DNA of 64,000 nt from Parasponia andersonii (Eukaryota; Streptophyta; Magnoliopsida; Rosales; Cannabaceae), in assembly GCA_002914805.1 (NCBI GenBank), contig JXTB01000218.1, forward strand, positions 421,804 to 485,803, in the 5' to 3' direction. The notes beneath the pieces are model-generated. The model did not search any database. It was given only the letters and a program-made list of their open reading frames with translations, and was not told where the DNA came from. This document shows, one piece after another, positions 36,190-47,181 of this stretch. The number at the start of each line of letters is the position of its first letter. Within the stretch, counting starts at the first letter, position 1. The position numbers and the translations under genes were made by a program.

Positions 36190-37120
36190 CATTTTAAAAT
36201 GTCGAATACACCTTTTTACGGTGGCAAGGGAGACCCAACCCACCATGTACAAACTATAAGGCGTGGATGACAATAGCTAAAGCTAAACTTGCAATGTTCT
36301 GTAATGCTTTCCCACTCACGTTAACGGGCTCAACACAAATCTAGTAAGTCAGAATGGAAGCTAGGTCCATCAAAGATTTCGAGGCTTTATATGAGGTATT
36401 CGGGTTGCAATTCCTAGGCTTAAGGATCCAACGGAAAAGTTGGAGTTACCTTAAGACCATGAAATAAGGGGAAAATGAATCCCTGAGGTTTTACTTCACC
36501 TGGTTTGACGTTGTAGTACTTGAGTGCCTGGGTGTTATCCAAGAAATAATTTTGAATGTAGCTCAAAAAGGACACGATACGAGAAACTGGTATGGTTTAT
36601 GAGCAAGAAAAGACCTACTACCAATGCGGCATTCAAAAAGAAAGCTCAGGACATAATAAATGTTGAAGAGTATTTTCTGACAAGGAACCATCATTCTAAT
36701 GGTCGGTGTGAGTGAGGAGTCGAGGAAAAGATTGAAAGCCGATGGCAGACCAGTAGACCTTAAACGAAAAGAATAAACAAGATGTCCCATCCCCAGTAGC
36801 TCTTTACAGCATCTTAGCATGAACAACCTTCGACCCTTGTTCCCGAGTCAAAGTAAAGCGATCGCTCCCATGCAGAATTACACACCTAAGCAGAATTACA
36901 TGCCTTTGAACACTCCAGGAGAGCAAATCCTGATGTAGATTGAGGGAAAGGACATATTAAAAGCTCCACTCCCAATGAGGGCACTCTTAGAAAAGAGGAA
37001 CATCAACAAATATTATAGGTTCCATAAGGAACTAGGGCATGAAACATCTAAGTGTCGACACTTGAAGGATCAAATAGAGAGGTTGATCTAATAAGGCTAC
37101 TTGAGGGAGTACATGAATAG
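36190..37120 (+). pseudogene. gag remnant
   Basis: Retrotransposon gag homology is visible in pieces with internal stops and shifts. The capsid-like part reads KAWMTIAKAKLAMFCNAFP, then DFEALYEVFGLQFLG, then GENESLRFYF. A nucleocapsid zinc knuckle near 37010-37060 reads YYRFHKELGHETSKC; its first Cys is replaced by Tyr. These are conserved landmarks of the Tat gag protein. It cannot make an intact product. Confidence 0.75.
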
Positions 37121-37439
37121 AGCTGCCAAGCAGGATAAACAAACTTACGCCTTTGCTTTCCTTGGAAGCACGAGTATGGGTAGGAAAGCAAGCCTTAGCA
37201 AAAATAATAATAGAGCATCCCATGAGATATGAACCATCTTAGGAGGGCCAACGACTGGTGATTTGGCTAACGCCCAATGAGGTCAAGTAAGAACGGCTCG
37301 GGAGATCGTATTTGGGTACCAAGTAAACATGGTAGAGCACATCGCCAAGTTATCTAAATAAGATTCGACACTAATTACATTTACTAAAGAAAAGGCTAGG
37401 AGATTAATCCACTCATACAACAATGCTCTTATTGTGGTA

Positions 37440-40400
37440 CTCAGGATCACTAATGGCCGAGTCTTTTGGGTTCTAGTCAACACTGGTAGCTTGACGGATA
37501 TACTGTTTGCATCAACATACTAAAAGATGAACATAGGGGGGTAATGCTAAGGCCCTCCAAGACCCCACTATATGGATTTGCGAGAGAATGTGTCCACCCC
37601 GAAGGGGTGATTAGACTGCTAGTAACATTTGGGGAAGAGCTTGCTACCACTACCTAAATGGTGGATTTTCTCATCGTGGACCAAAGGTCAGCATACAATG
37701 CTATAATTAGATGACAAACCCCGAACAAATTAAAGGCAGTTGTGTTAACCTACCATCTCATGATAAAGTTCCCATTCGAAAGAGGGGTTTTAGGATAATC
37801 AGGGAGACCAGACCTCCGCATGAGAGTATTATGCCATGGCAAAAAAAGCTGATTAGAAAATGCGAACGGTGTACACAATCTACTAGGTCAATAAGGTGGA
37901 GGCTATTCCCAAAGATGCATAAGCCATTAGTGACCTCGACCCCTGAAAAGAGCAAAAGGAAAAAAGAGCCGAACCCGTTGAGAACCTGGAATCTATCCAA
38001 ATAAACGACCATTGCCCAGAGTGATCAATCAAAATAAGGTCCGGATTACTAGGAGAACTCCAAGAAAAGCTTGTAGACTTTCTGAGAGAGTATAAAGATG
38101 TATTTGCCTGATCGTATAAGGACATACTCGGCATAGACCTTGAGGTGATCATGCACAGGCTGAAAGTGGACTGACACGCAAAACCAATTATTCAAAAAAA
38201 GAGGAAGTTTAACCCAGAAAGGTATAGAGGGATTAATGAAGAGGTCAGAAAGTTGTTCAAAGTAAGGTTCATAAAAGAAGTCAAATACTCGTTGTGGTTA
38301 GCGATTATAGTCTTGGTAAAAAAGGTGAATAAGAAATGGAGAGTCTGCATAGACTTCGCAGATCTCAATAAAGCTTACCTGAAGGACTCTTTTCTACTAC
38401 CGAGAATTGACTAGCTAGTAGATATGATAGCCGAGCACGAGCTCTTGAGTTTCATAGATGCTTATTCGGGCTATAACCAGATTCACAAGTGAGTGGAAGA
38501 CGAAGAAAGAACCTCATTCACAACTGATCAGGGGCTATACTATTATCTGATGATATCGTTTAGACTAAAGAATGCTAGAGCTACATTCCAAAAGCTGGTC
38601 AACAAGGTGTTCAAAAAGTAGATCAGAAGAACGATGGAAGTATATGTTGATGACACGCTGGTTAAGAGCCTCAAGAAAGTCGACCATATGGATGACCTGA
38701 AAGAGATGTTCGGCATCCTTAGGGAATACAAAATGAGGTTGAACCCTACCAAATATACATTTGGGGTCGAGTCTGAAAAGTTCCTCAGATTCATGATAAA
38801 TCACAAAGGCATCGAGGCAAACCCTATAGAGATCCAGGCAAACCCTCCATTCCCTAAAAACTACAAAGGAAATCCAAAGCTTAGCTAGTATGATCATAGT
38901 CCTGAGTAGGTTCATAGCCCACTTGACAGACAAGTGCTGACCATTCTTCCAAGCATTGAAAATAGGGAGAAACCTAGTATGGACGAAAGAGTGTAAGAAG
39001 GCTTTCCAAGAAACCAAGACTTATCTGGGAGTGATCCTGACTCTAGGCAAGCTTGTATCCGAGGAAAGCCTAATTTTGACCTTGGTAGTATCAGAGAATA
39101 TGGCGAGTGGAGTTTTTGTCAGGGAGGAGGGGACAACATAAGTACCAATATATTATGTTAGCAAGTTCTTTTTCGACGTCAAGACTCGATAACCAAAATT
39201 CAAAAAACTGGGTCTTGCTCTGATAACAGCTGCCAGAAAACTCTGACCATACTTCTAGGCACATACTATTAGAGTCTTGACCAGTCATCCCTTCAGAAAA
39301 ATTCTCCAGAAGCCTAATATCTCCGGCCGCTTAACTAAGTACGTTGTCGAGCTCGACGGATTTGAGATTGAGTACATCCTAAGAACCTCCATCAAGGGGC
39401 AGGCACTAGCTGACTTTGTGGCCAAATTCACATATCCTACCAAGGTAAAAAAAAATGCTCAATGAAGAGAGCACCTCTAAGTCACCAAAAAGGAGATTAA
39501 AGAAGCCTCTCAAATAACACGTCTGGCAATTATATGTGGACAGGTTGTCTTGTACGACTAGGAGTAGAGTAGGTTTGATTCTCATCAATCTAGAAAGAGA
39601 AAAAACTAGGTATACTTTGAGGCTCGACTTCATCGCCTCAAAAAATGAAGCCAAGTATGAGGTACTGATCCGAATGTCAAAATCTTCAGTGATTCATGAC
39701 TAATCATGAACAAGATAAAAGGGGAATACCAATCCAAAAAAAAGAACATGATCAAATATCTTGCCAAAGTAGAGAAATAGTTAGGAGCCATAACTTGGTA
39801 TAAGTTTACTAAGGTATCAAGGGCTGAGAATCTTGAGGCTAATGGCCTCACACAACTAGCCTCAAGGCTCATTGATGACTCTCTTGGACAGATACCGATT
39901 AAGACATTGTTCGTTCCTGGCACCTAAGAATGTGAACAGACCTTATGCATTGACCAGTTCTCCTTATGGATAGATCCAATCAAAGATTATTCGGAGATAA
40001 GCAAGCTGCCAGACGATAAAAATGAAGCTTAGAAGATTAGGTACCAGTCCAATCAATATGCCATCATTAGAGATAAGCTTTACAGAAGGGGTTATGTAGC
40101 CTCGTATTTGAGATATCTCCAACTTGATGAAGCTGAATACGTGCTAAAAGAAATACATGAGGGGGGTAGAGTGTGGAAATCACTCAGAGCCGAGGATGTT
40201 CGCTAAAAAAACTCTAAAACATGGGTTCTATTGGCAGACCATGACAAAAGATTCGAGAGAAATGATGGAGAGATGTGACAAGTACCAGCGGTTTGCCCAT
40301 TATACAAAAGAGCACCCCAAACCCTTATCACCGATCGTTAGCCCCTGGCCCTTCACGAAATAGGGAATAGACTTGATCGGACCTTTACCTACTACATGAG

Positions 40401-41195
40401 CATAAGCAAAATATGCGATTATTGCCATTGATTACTTCACCAAATGAGTTGAGGCCGAACCCCTAGCCAAGATCACGGAAGTAAACTGTACGAATTTCAT
40501 TTTTAAGAACATCATCTGCTAGTTTGAACTTCCACACTCAATAGTAACTAATAATAGAAGACAGTTTGACATTCCAAGACTGAGGCAGTTCTACCAGAAT
40601 TAAGGGATTCGTAAGTTGTTCTCTACCCCAAACTACCCTCACTCGAATGGGCAGGTTGAAGTGGCCAACAAGACGATTAAGGAGAATTTATAGAGACTAA
40701 AGGGAGCGTGGGCCGACAAGCTACCTAGTGTGTTGTAAGCTTATTGAATGACATTAAAAGCAGCAATTAGAGAAACATCATTCTCTTTAGCCTTTGGCAC
40801 GGATGCAGTAATACCTACCGAGGTCGATATGCCAAGCTATAGGGTAGAAGCCTATAAAAACTGAGACACTGAACGAGGTGACATGGACAATGAAGAAGGT
40901 CTGAGAACAAATCTTGATCTGGTTGGGGAGAAAAGGGAGGAGGCTCTTTTAAGAATTGTTGTGCACAAACAGGATACCGCTCGATATTACAACTCAAAGA
41001 TCTGAACACAAACATTCAGAATTGGCAAGCTTGTGCTTAGGCATGTGCCCAGAGCGAGATTGCTTAGACCAAAGCAGGAAAGGCTTTACCTGGTCACCAG
41101 GATCGTCTGACCAGGAACTTATACACTATAGGACATGAAGGGCAATGGCCTGCCCTATCCTTGGAATGTTGAACATGTAAAAAAAAGTATTACCA
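37440..41195 (+). pseudogene. pol remnant: protease, RT, RNase H, integrase
   Basis: Collinear pol domains with many stops. Protease: VNTGSLTDILF near 37475, with the catalytic Asp changed to Asn. Reverse transcriptase about 38170-38850: KWRVCIDFADLNKAY, LLSFIDAYSGYNQI, and the catalytic YVDD at about 38643. RNase H region about 38950-39900. Integrase about 40150-41190: an HHCC zinc domain whose last Cys is Tyr (RCDKYQRFAH), a DDE core (GIDLIGPLP, IDYFTK), and a C-terminal NGLPYPWNVEHVKK. Several stops are G-to-A changes (for example Trp to TGA at about 40445), consistent with methylation-driven decay. Confidence 0.8.
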
Positions 41196-41339
41196 ATAGT
41201 TGAATTTTGTATAAAACAAGTATATAATGAAAAATTTGCATTCTTGTCTATTGTTTTTCACTTAAACTCTAACTATTAACCGAAAAACGAAGGGCGAAGA
41301 AAACTAACAACCCCGTAATAAAAATAAATGAATTACAAG

Positions 41340-41590
41340 CCCTCTATGTGCTTTCGAGCACTAGAGACGATATTTCAATGTGTTGCCAAGCATGAGGGAT
41401 AATAGATTTCTCAATGTACTACCGAGCACTTAGGACCATAGATCCCTCAATGTGCCATCGAGCACTAGGGACAATAGAATCCTCTATGCTTTCGAGCATT
41501 AGCGAGTCAATGTAGTACGAGGGATAAAATCCTCATGTGAAACACGGTCTTTCTACGCGCTTCCAAACACTAAGGATGGATGTTTTTTAG
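41340..41590 (+). repeat. Degenerate ~50-bp tandem repeat 3' of pol
   Basis: About four to five imperfect units share the pattern TCAATGTG...CGAGCACTAGGGACAATAGA with spacing near 50 bp. Tandem arrays in this position are typical of Tat elements. A run of 30 or so A residues follows at about 41990-42019. Confidence 0.65.
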
Positions 41591-41984
41591 AATTAGTGAC
41601 ATAATCCTACGTCGTTCCATAGCACTAGCCTTAGAATCGCTAGATCGATCTAATTCGATCTCTTTATTCCTGAACATGGGGACAACCTAGCAAAAATTTG
41701 CAACTGTCAAAATCTAAACCTTTTACCTATGCCCAGGACCCTTTAGTGATCTGACCTTAAAATTCAATATTGATTAATAGTGCCAATACTTAGTAAATAC
41801 CAGAAACAATCGAGAAGCTATGGAGTTAGTGGTGCAAGAATTAACACATAAGCAAAACTAAATTTCAAAAGAAAATGTGTATATAATAAAAAAAATTGTT
41901 CAAATAAAGGAGGAAGATAAGAGCACGCTGGAGGGTTTAATTATTATTACAAATTAAAATAGGACCCGACCATCTGGACCCTTA

Positions 41985-42022
<38 letters not shown>

Positions 42023-42299
42023 GAATCTATTCACAAAAGTAACCTATGCAAGGGTGAGCTTATTCTATATTTGGAGTTAGAGGAAGTGGGCCGAGTTAAG
42101 GAGTATAAAGCTTTAGCTCTAGATTATCAGTAGGGGTAGGGTGCCCTATTCGATTCCAAAATATCAGGCACTAATGCTGGACTCTGATCATTAAGGAATG
42201 AGAAGCTTAAATCCTGATACTGGCTGGTCACCGCAGCCTTAAGATTCTCAAAACCTTGCTCGTACGCATCCTACCATTGGTCAGAGTGATAAAATTAAG

Positions 42300-44740
42300 T
42301 GGCTAGCTAGTCATCCACAATGCCCTTCCTCACTTCCTTAGACACTATAGACCTAGCAGTTTCCAACTCTTTCTTCACTGAAGCTAACTCGTCCTCTAAC
42401 TCGAGTTGGGATTTTTTCCCTTCACCAAAGAGATTCTATGCATCATTAACCCTTGTACTTTGCTACTCCTTCTCTTCCCGAGCAGTGTTTCTCTCAGAAC
42501 GGTATATCAGCTCTGAGATGAAAGCTTACTGTCAAAATGTCGAAACAATGAGAGAAAGTGAAGAGGATGTAGTGGATGAATTTTTAAGAACATATCCTAG
42601 AAGTATGTTTCGAGCAAAGAGCAACAAAGTCCCTATCCGAACGCAATCGACAGTCCTCGAGTAGCTAATCAAAGTAGGCCACGTGTATCTGATCCATTAC
42701 CCCTTCAAAAAAGCCTTTTGCCTCTTCGCAACATGCTCCTTAGGATGGCTAGAAGATTTGATCTGTCTTTTCTCCCAATTGGTTATATGGGGAGTCCTGA
42801 TTGGAGGCACTGGAGGCAAGTTTGTAGTTCTGAGTGGGGTCCCTCGTGGTAGAGGCGGTTAAGGGTTAGCCACTACTAACCTATGGGCACCTCCCTCATT
42901 AGCCCTGGCATGAGCTCCCAGCACCATAAGATTATCATTGATGTGAGACATATCGAGATCTGAAAAAAGGAAAAAAAAAAAAAGAAAAAAAAGAAAAAAA
43001 GGAAAAAAGCAAACCCAAACAACCCAGGATAAAACCCAATCAGCTAAACCATACTCATCCAGATAGTTCTAGACACTTATCAAGAGGGATGAGGACATTG
43101 AGACGAGGAAGTTAAGGTCGATAGAAGGCATATAGGACTATGTAGACGGGAAAGTTATAGGGATGGCGAGCCGAACACGGTTCACCTTTTGTTTCCTAGG
43201 ACGAGCGACTTGATGAGAGGGTCTGACCTTGTTTAGAACTTGCGGACAGGTAGGGCTTACTCAGACGAAGTCCTTATAGTCCTCTCTATTCTTGAATGGA
43301 TGCCAACCAGTGTACTTCAGGTTAATGTCGGCGATGAGATTACCAACCATATTCTTTTCTCTAGGCATCTCTTCAATAGCCATTACGCAACAGACTATGT
43401 CATTACTCGCTTGGTTGGCACGACATATCAGCCATTAGCGCTTAAGCTAGAATATGTTTAGAATATGTCTCGCGCCTTCAGGGAGCAAGCTATTGACTAC
43501 ATTATCCCAAGAGATTCTAGCATAAATCCACTCACTCTTGCCTTGTTTATCCGAAGTGTCTCTGCCCAATATTGGGTATGTCCTTGGGCTATCATCGTCA
43601 TCTGCCCTAGGAGTCTCAGAAAAGTAAACTTGAGGATAGTATAAGCTACGACCGCTCGGGGCGCTCTTAAACTAGTATAAATACTTTATTATGGGTAATG
43701 TTAGATCTGGCCAACTTTCTAGCCTAAACATAACCCACAAGTCGACCAATACTCTCCAGCCATTTGGGTTGGGTTGAGTAGGGCAAATTTTGTAGTGGAT
43801 AAAGAATTGATGCAGGAATGAATGAATAAGTAGCCGCAACCCAGCTTCAAAAAAACCAAAGTAGAGGATAATGCACCCTTCTGACGATCGACTTGGAACA
43901 TCCCCTTTGCCCAGTGAGAGAATGCGGATATTTTCTTGGATCTCATAACGAGTTTGAACACTCAACAATAGCTCGTCAGTTATGGTAGATGGGTATTGGT
44001 CAGCACTAAATTTGTGAGCAGCCTAGCGTGAGCTTCACCCCTAAGCACGGACTCCCTTGCCTGTACCCTATTTGCATCTCAGCCTCGATTTTGGCTACCT
44101 CGAGCCATTAGCTTGTTCGGGGATATTGAGGTTGAGGGAAGATCTAAGCTAGTAGAACTTCGAAATGAGGTAGGGGTTACATATCTAATCCTAATGATAG
44201 GCCTATTTCTATTTAGCACCAAAGCCTCTTTTCTGGTTTCCTTAGAATCAGACATGGGAGAAAGAAAGTTGCTAGAGTTCAGAAACTGGGCTCAACTAAA
44301 AGGATGTCTAAGATGGGTTGTGAGCCATCATAATTAGAAAGAGCCTTTACGATACTCGATAGGTAGGGTTGGGGTTCTCTGAATTGGATCGGTGACAGGT
44401 CAAGCAGGGTTAATTTATGTTCCAAGGTCAGGTTATTTTCATCATCGGACGAATCACCAACGCTCTATACAACTAGTGGAACAATGATTGGAACTAGTCC
44501 ATGATCAACGGTGCCACCATTGGCAACATCTACTTCAGGAAGCACTTGTCTAGGCCTACCCTAGTCAGACAACGCATCAAGAACATCACTCAAGAAGACC
44601 TTCCCATCGTTGTCTGAAGAGATCATGTCCACCAATGGAATGTTGGCCGGCCCAAGAATAGCATTGACAAAACGATGCTCGAACACATTTGAACGATCCG
44701 AACTATTGCCTTCAGCAGGGACAACTCTAGCAAGATTCAT
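42300..44740 (-). pseudogene. Antisense ORF of the Tat element (gypsy-type transposon domain)
   Basis: Read on the minus strand, a decayed ORF starts at ATG 44740 (MNLARVVPAEGNSSDRSNVF) and meets a stop after about 56 codons; homology continues beyond. At 43968-43700 it encodes FFEAGLRLLIHSFLHQFF, then NPNGWRVLVDL. This is the core of the 'putative gypsy type transposon' domain (Pfam PF04195). At 42440-42310 it encodes a coiled coil (SQLELEDELASVKKELETA). Tat elements such as Grande and Retand carry such an antisense gene of unknown function. Several stops make this copy non-functional. Confidence 0.7.
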
Positions 44741-44965
44741 CCGAACAACCAGCTGACCAACTCATAACCCCAAAATAACCCGAAACTAGAAAGTAAAAGG
44801 AAAGCGAAAGAAAAAGGGAGAAAATAGAAGAAACTTGAGCTTCAACCCAAAAAACTTATTAGAGGATAAAGTTGAATTGAAGACTTAAGTCAAAAGTTGT
44901 GAGAGTCGAAACTGCAAAACAATAGAAAACAAGAAGAACAGAAGCAAGGCAAGAAGAGAAAATGC

Positions 44966-44970
<5 letters not shown>

Positions 44971-45010
<40 letters not shown>
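44971..45010. repeat. (GA)n microsatellite
   Basis: Long uninterrupted GA run in the retrotransposon 3' region. The corresponding run in the duplicate (about 48077-48097) is shorter. Confidence 0.9.
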
Positions 45011-45014
<4 letters not shown>

Positions 45015-45688
45015 AGAAAGAAAAAAGAGAGAAGAAAGATGAGAAGGAGATCCTTTCTCACCCGAAAAGGGCTCGCGAAGCAGAGGCAGAATCGTAAATA
45101 GAAAGATTCAAAGACCCAAAATGCTAAGGAATAGTAAAAGAGAGAATGCGAAGAAGACTTGATAAAAGGAAATGAGAATAAGAAAAATAAAAGAAAAATT
45201 TTGAAGGTTTCTATCTTATTTATAAACCTGAAACCACAAAACGATGACTGTTCGATCAAGTTACCAAACACGAGTCAAAAGATCAGAGATGGCGATTTAA
45301 ACTAAGAAAGTTACGACCCTTCCCATTCCTTGGAGAAAGCGGGAAAAATTTTCGGCTATTAGATCGAGGAATAGACACAGGAACCGCATTCGTGTGGCAC
45401 GTGCGACTCACGAACCGACCAAGGCGATGTGGGGAACGAATGCGCTGCATGTTCCCGAGGGAAAAATGATGTCACGATTAAAGTTTAGCCATGATTATAA
45501 AGATTGAGGAGATCCTGACAGACCGCCCTTTGACATGACCCTTACCAAGTGCGAAACATATTCGAATCAGTCGAACAAATTCAAATTAGCCAAACAACCC
45601 TCCATAAACGCAGAGCTTCGAAAAACCCAAACAAGGCGTGATAAAGTTCTCATCCCGAGCAGGTCGTGGGAAGAACTTGGGGGGCAAA

Positions 45689-46460
45689 TGTTGAGGGTAA
45701 TTTCCCTGAGTGAATAAAAAAATGACACATATAGCATATTGCAAACAATGCATCGCGATATTGGCCAAAAAAGGACATCATACTTTGCTAACTGACCAAG
45801 CCGAGCAAGGGTTGAGGAGAAACTGATTGGCTGTGACACGACCAAGCTCACTAAAATGGAAGATCGCCGTAGTTAGATTTCATACTGCGCCACGATCAAG
45901 TACCCTACCCTATACGAAAGAATAAAGAACCGAGGAATAGCCGACCACTAATGACATAACTTTGATCAAGAGGAAGAATAACGAAGGCGTGGACCCAGGA
46001 GAGACTGACACCTGGCCTAATCACATACTCATGTCTGTACAAATGGGTAAGTGCGATTCCCTTCTATCTTTTCAGAGACATGTGGATATCAACCCTAATT
46101 TTTGGGAGACCATAGAGTCACTATAAATTACCTCATCATCACTTAAAAAGGGCAAGCTGCCATAGATTTTCAAAACCTTATTTGTCCCTTTTGCCTTTTC
46201 TCCTCTTATCACTCATATATTACTGGTTTACTATTCTATAGAATACTTTATTAAATGCATCGCTGACGACCTTTCTGTTGAGAAGATTTAGTACGTACTG
46301 CACTGATACCACTAATCACTAGATAGTAAAAAGTCCAATCATAAATATTTTCAAAATTATACAGACCACACTTACGTTAAATTTAAGTTTTGACTTCTCT
46401 TAAGACAGAACTATTCAAAGATGTGTGGCGCGTGTTCATGTACCAAAACCCACGCCAACA
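45689..46460 (+). repeat. 3' LTR
   Basis: 772 bp, TGTTGAGGGTAATTTCCC to CCACGCCAACA, preceded by a polypurine tract (GAACTTGGGGGGCAAA, about 45673-45688). It is followed by the target duplication CAATT. Confidence 0.9.
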
Positions 46461-47180
46461 CAATTTGTAACTACTTTAGAAATCTGATTTGCATTTTTTA
46501 GTTTCAATTACTAAAATTAATTGTTCATTATTTTTTTTTTTTAAAAAAAGAAGCAGCATGAAATAGTAACACTCCAAAATCTTTCACAATAATGTTGTCC
46601 TTTTACGAACATAAGTGAAATAAAACAAATCTGGCTTGATTGAATCTGTTGTCTTCTTCATTCCTAGAGTAATCGTAATTCCACTCGTCTCATCATTTTG
46701 TATTGACCTTAAAACCAACTTAGCAAAAGCCACAACAGAAAACGACCCAAAAAGTACATGAACTTTCCACCGTCAAGCAGTAAAAAAAAGAGACCCCACT
46801 TTGGTCAATTCTTGCAACTTTTTATTTGGAAAAAAATTGGGTGGATAGGAGCATTTTCTAGTTTTCAAGAAGATTATGCTTTTGTGGCTCATAGCCATCG
46901 TGCATGTACCATTATTTGTCTTCGTATTCATCGTTACAAGCAATAATGATTTGGCTAATTATTTCCAACCACCAAATTCTCCGCTTGTTATGACAATTGG
47001 TCAACATATTACATAATCAAGGTATCAAAAGGTGTGTAAACTACTTCCATCTTAACCAAATTCTTACATAAATTTTGTATTTAGACCTGATTGGAGTACA
47101 CATATATTTATCAATATCAATCTCCACGCTCCACCTTACCACAAATACATCATAGTATTAGCGACCATAGCACTATTACT

Positions 47181-47181
47181 N
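47181..47181. other. Single undetermined base (N), assembly join
   Basis: The only N in the window. It lies exactly between the two copies of the 3.1-kb duplication, so it marks a contig join rather than a simple miscall. Confidence 0.95.

Larger units (their letters stand above)
34253..46460 (+). mobile_element. Complete but decayed Ty3/gypsy (Tat-type) LTR retrotransposon
   Basis: A 12.2-kb element bounded by LTRs that start TG and end in A/CA. A perfect 5-bp target duplication CAATT flanks it at 34248-34252 and 46461-46465. Order: 5' LTR, leader with a long inverted repeat, gag, protease, reverse transcriptase, RNase H, integrase, a tandem-repeat 3' region, an antisense ORF, a (GA)n tract, polypurine tract, 3' LTR. 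The pol order (integrase last) defines Ty3/gypsy. The antisense ORF with a gypsy-type transposon domain and repeats downstream of pol point to the Tat lineage. Many stops and frameshifts show it cannot encode its own proteins. The LTRs have diverged by roughly a fifth by eye, so the insertion is old. Confidence 0.85.
44076..47180 (+). repeat. Long duplication, copy 1
   Basis: 3105 bp that recur at 47182-50288 in the same orientation, with differences of a few percent. The unit holds the 5' part of the antisense ORF, the (GA)n tract, the 3' LTR, the right target duplication and 720 bp of flanking host DNA. It stops at CACTATTACT immediately before the N. Confidence 0.95.

Noticed and set aside
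44885..45271. 128-codon minus-strand ORF within the retrotransposon
   Set aside because: Its translation is mostly the Ser-Leu repeat of the (GA)n microsatellite plus Phe-rich low complexity.
46758..46946. 62-codon ORF repeated at 49863-50051
   Set aside because: It is present twice only because of the 3.1-kb duplication. It has no homology I recognise, and the opposite strand is equally open.
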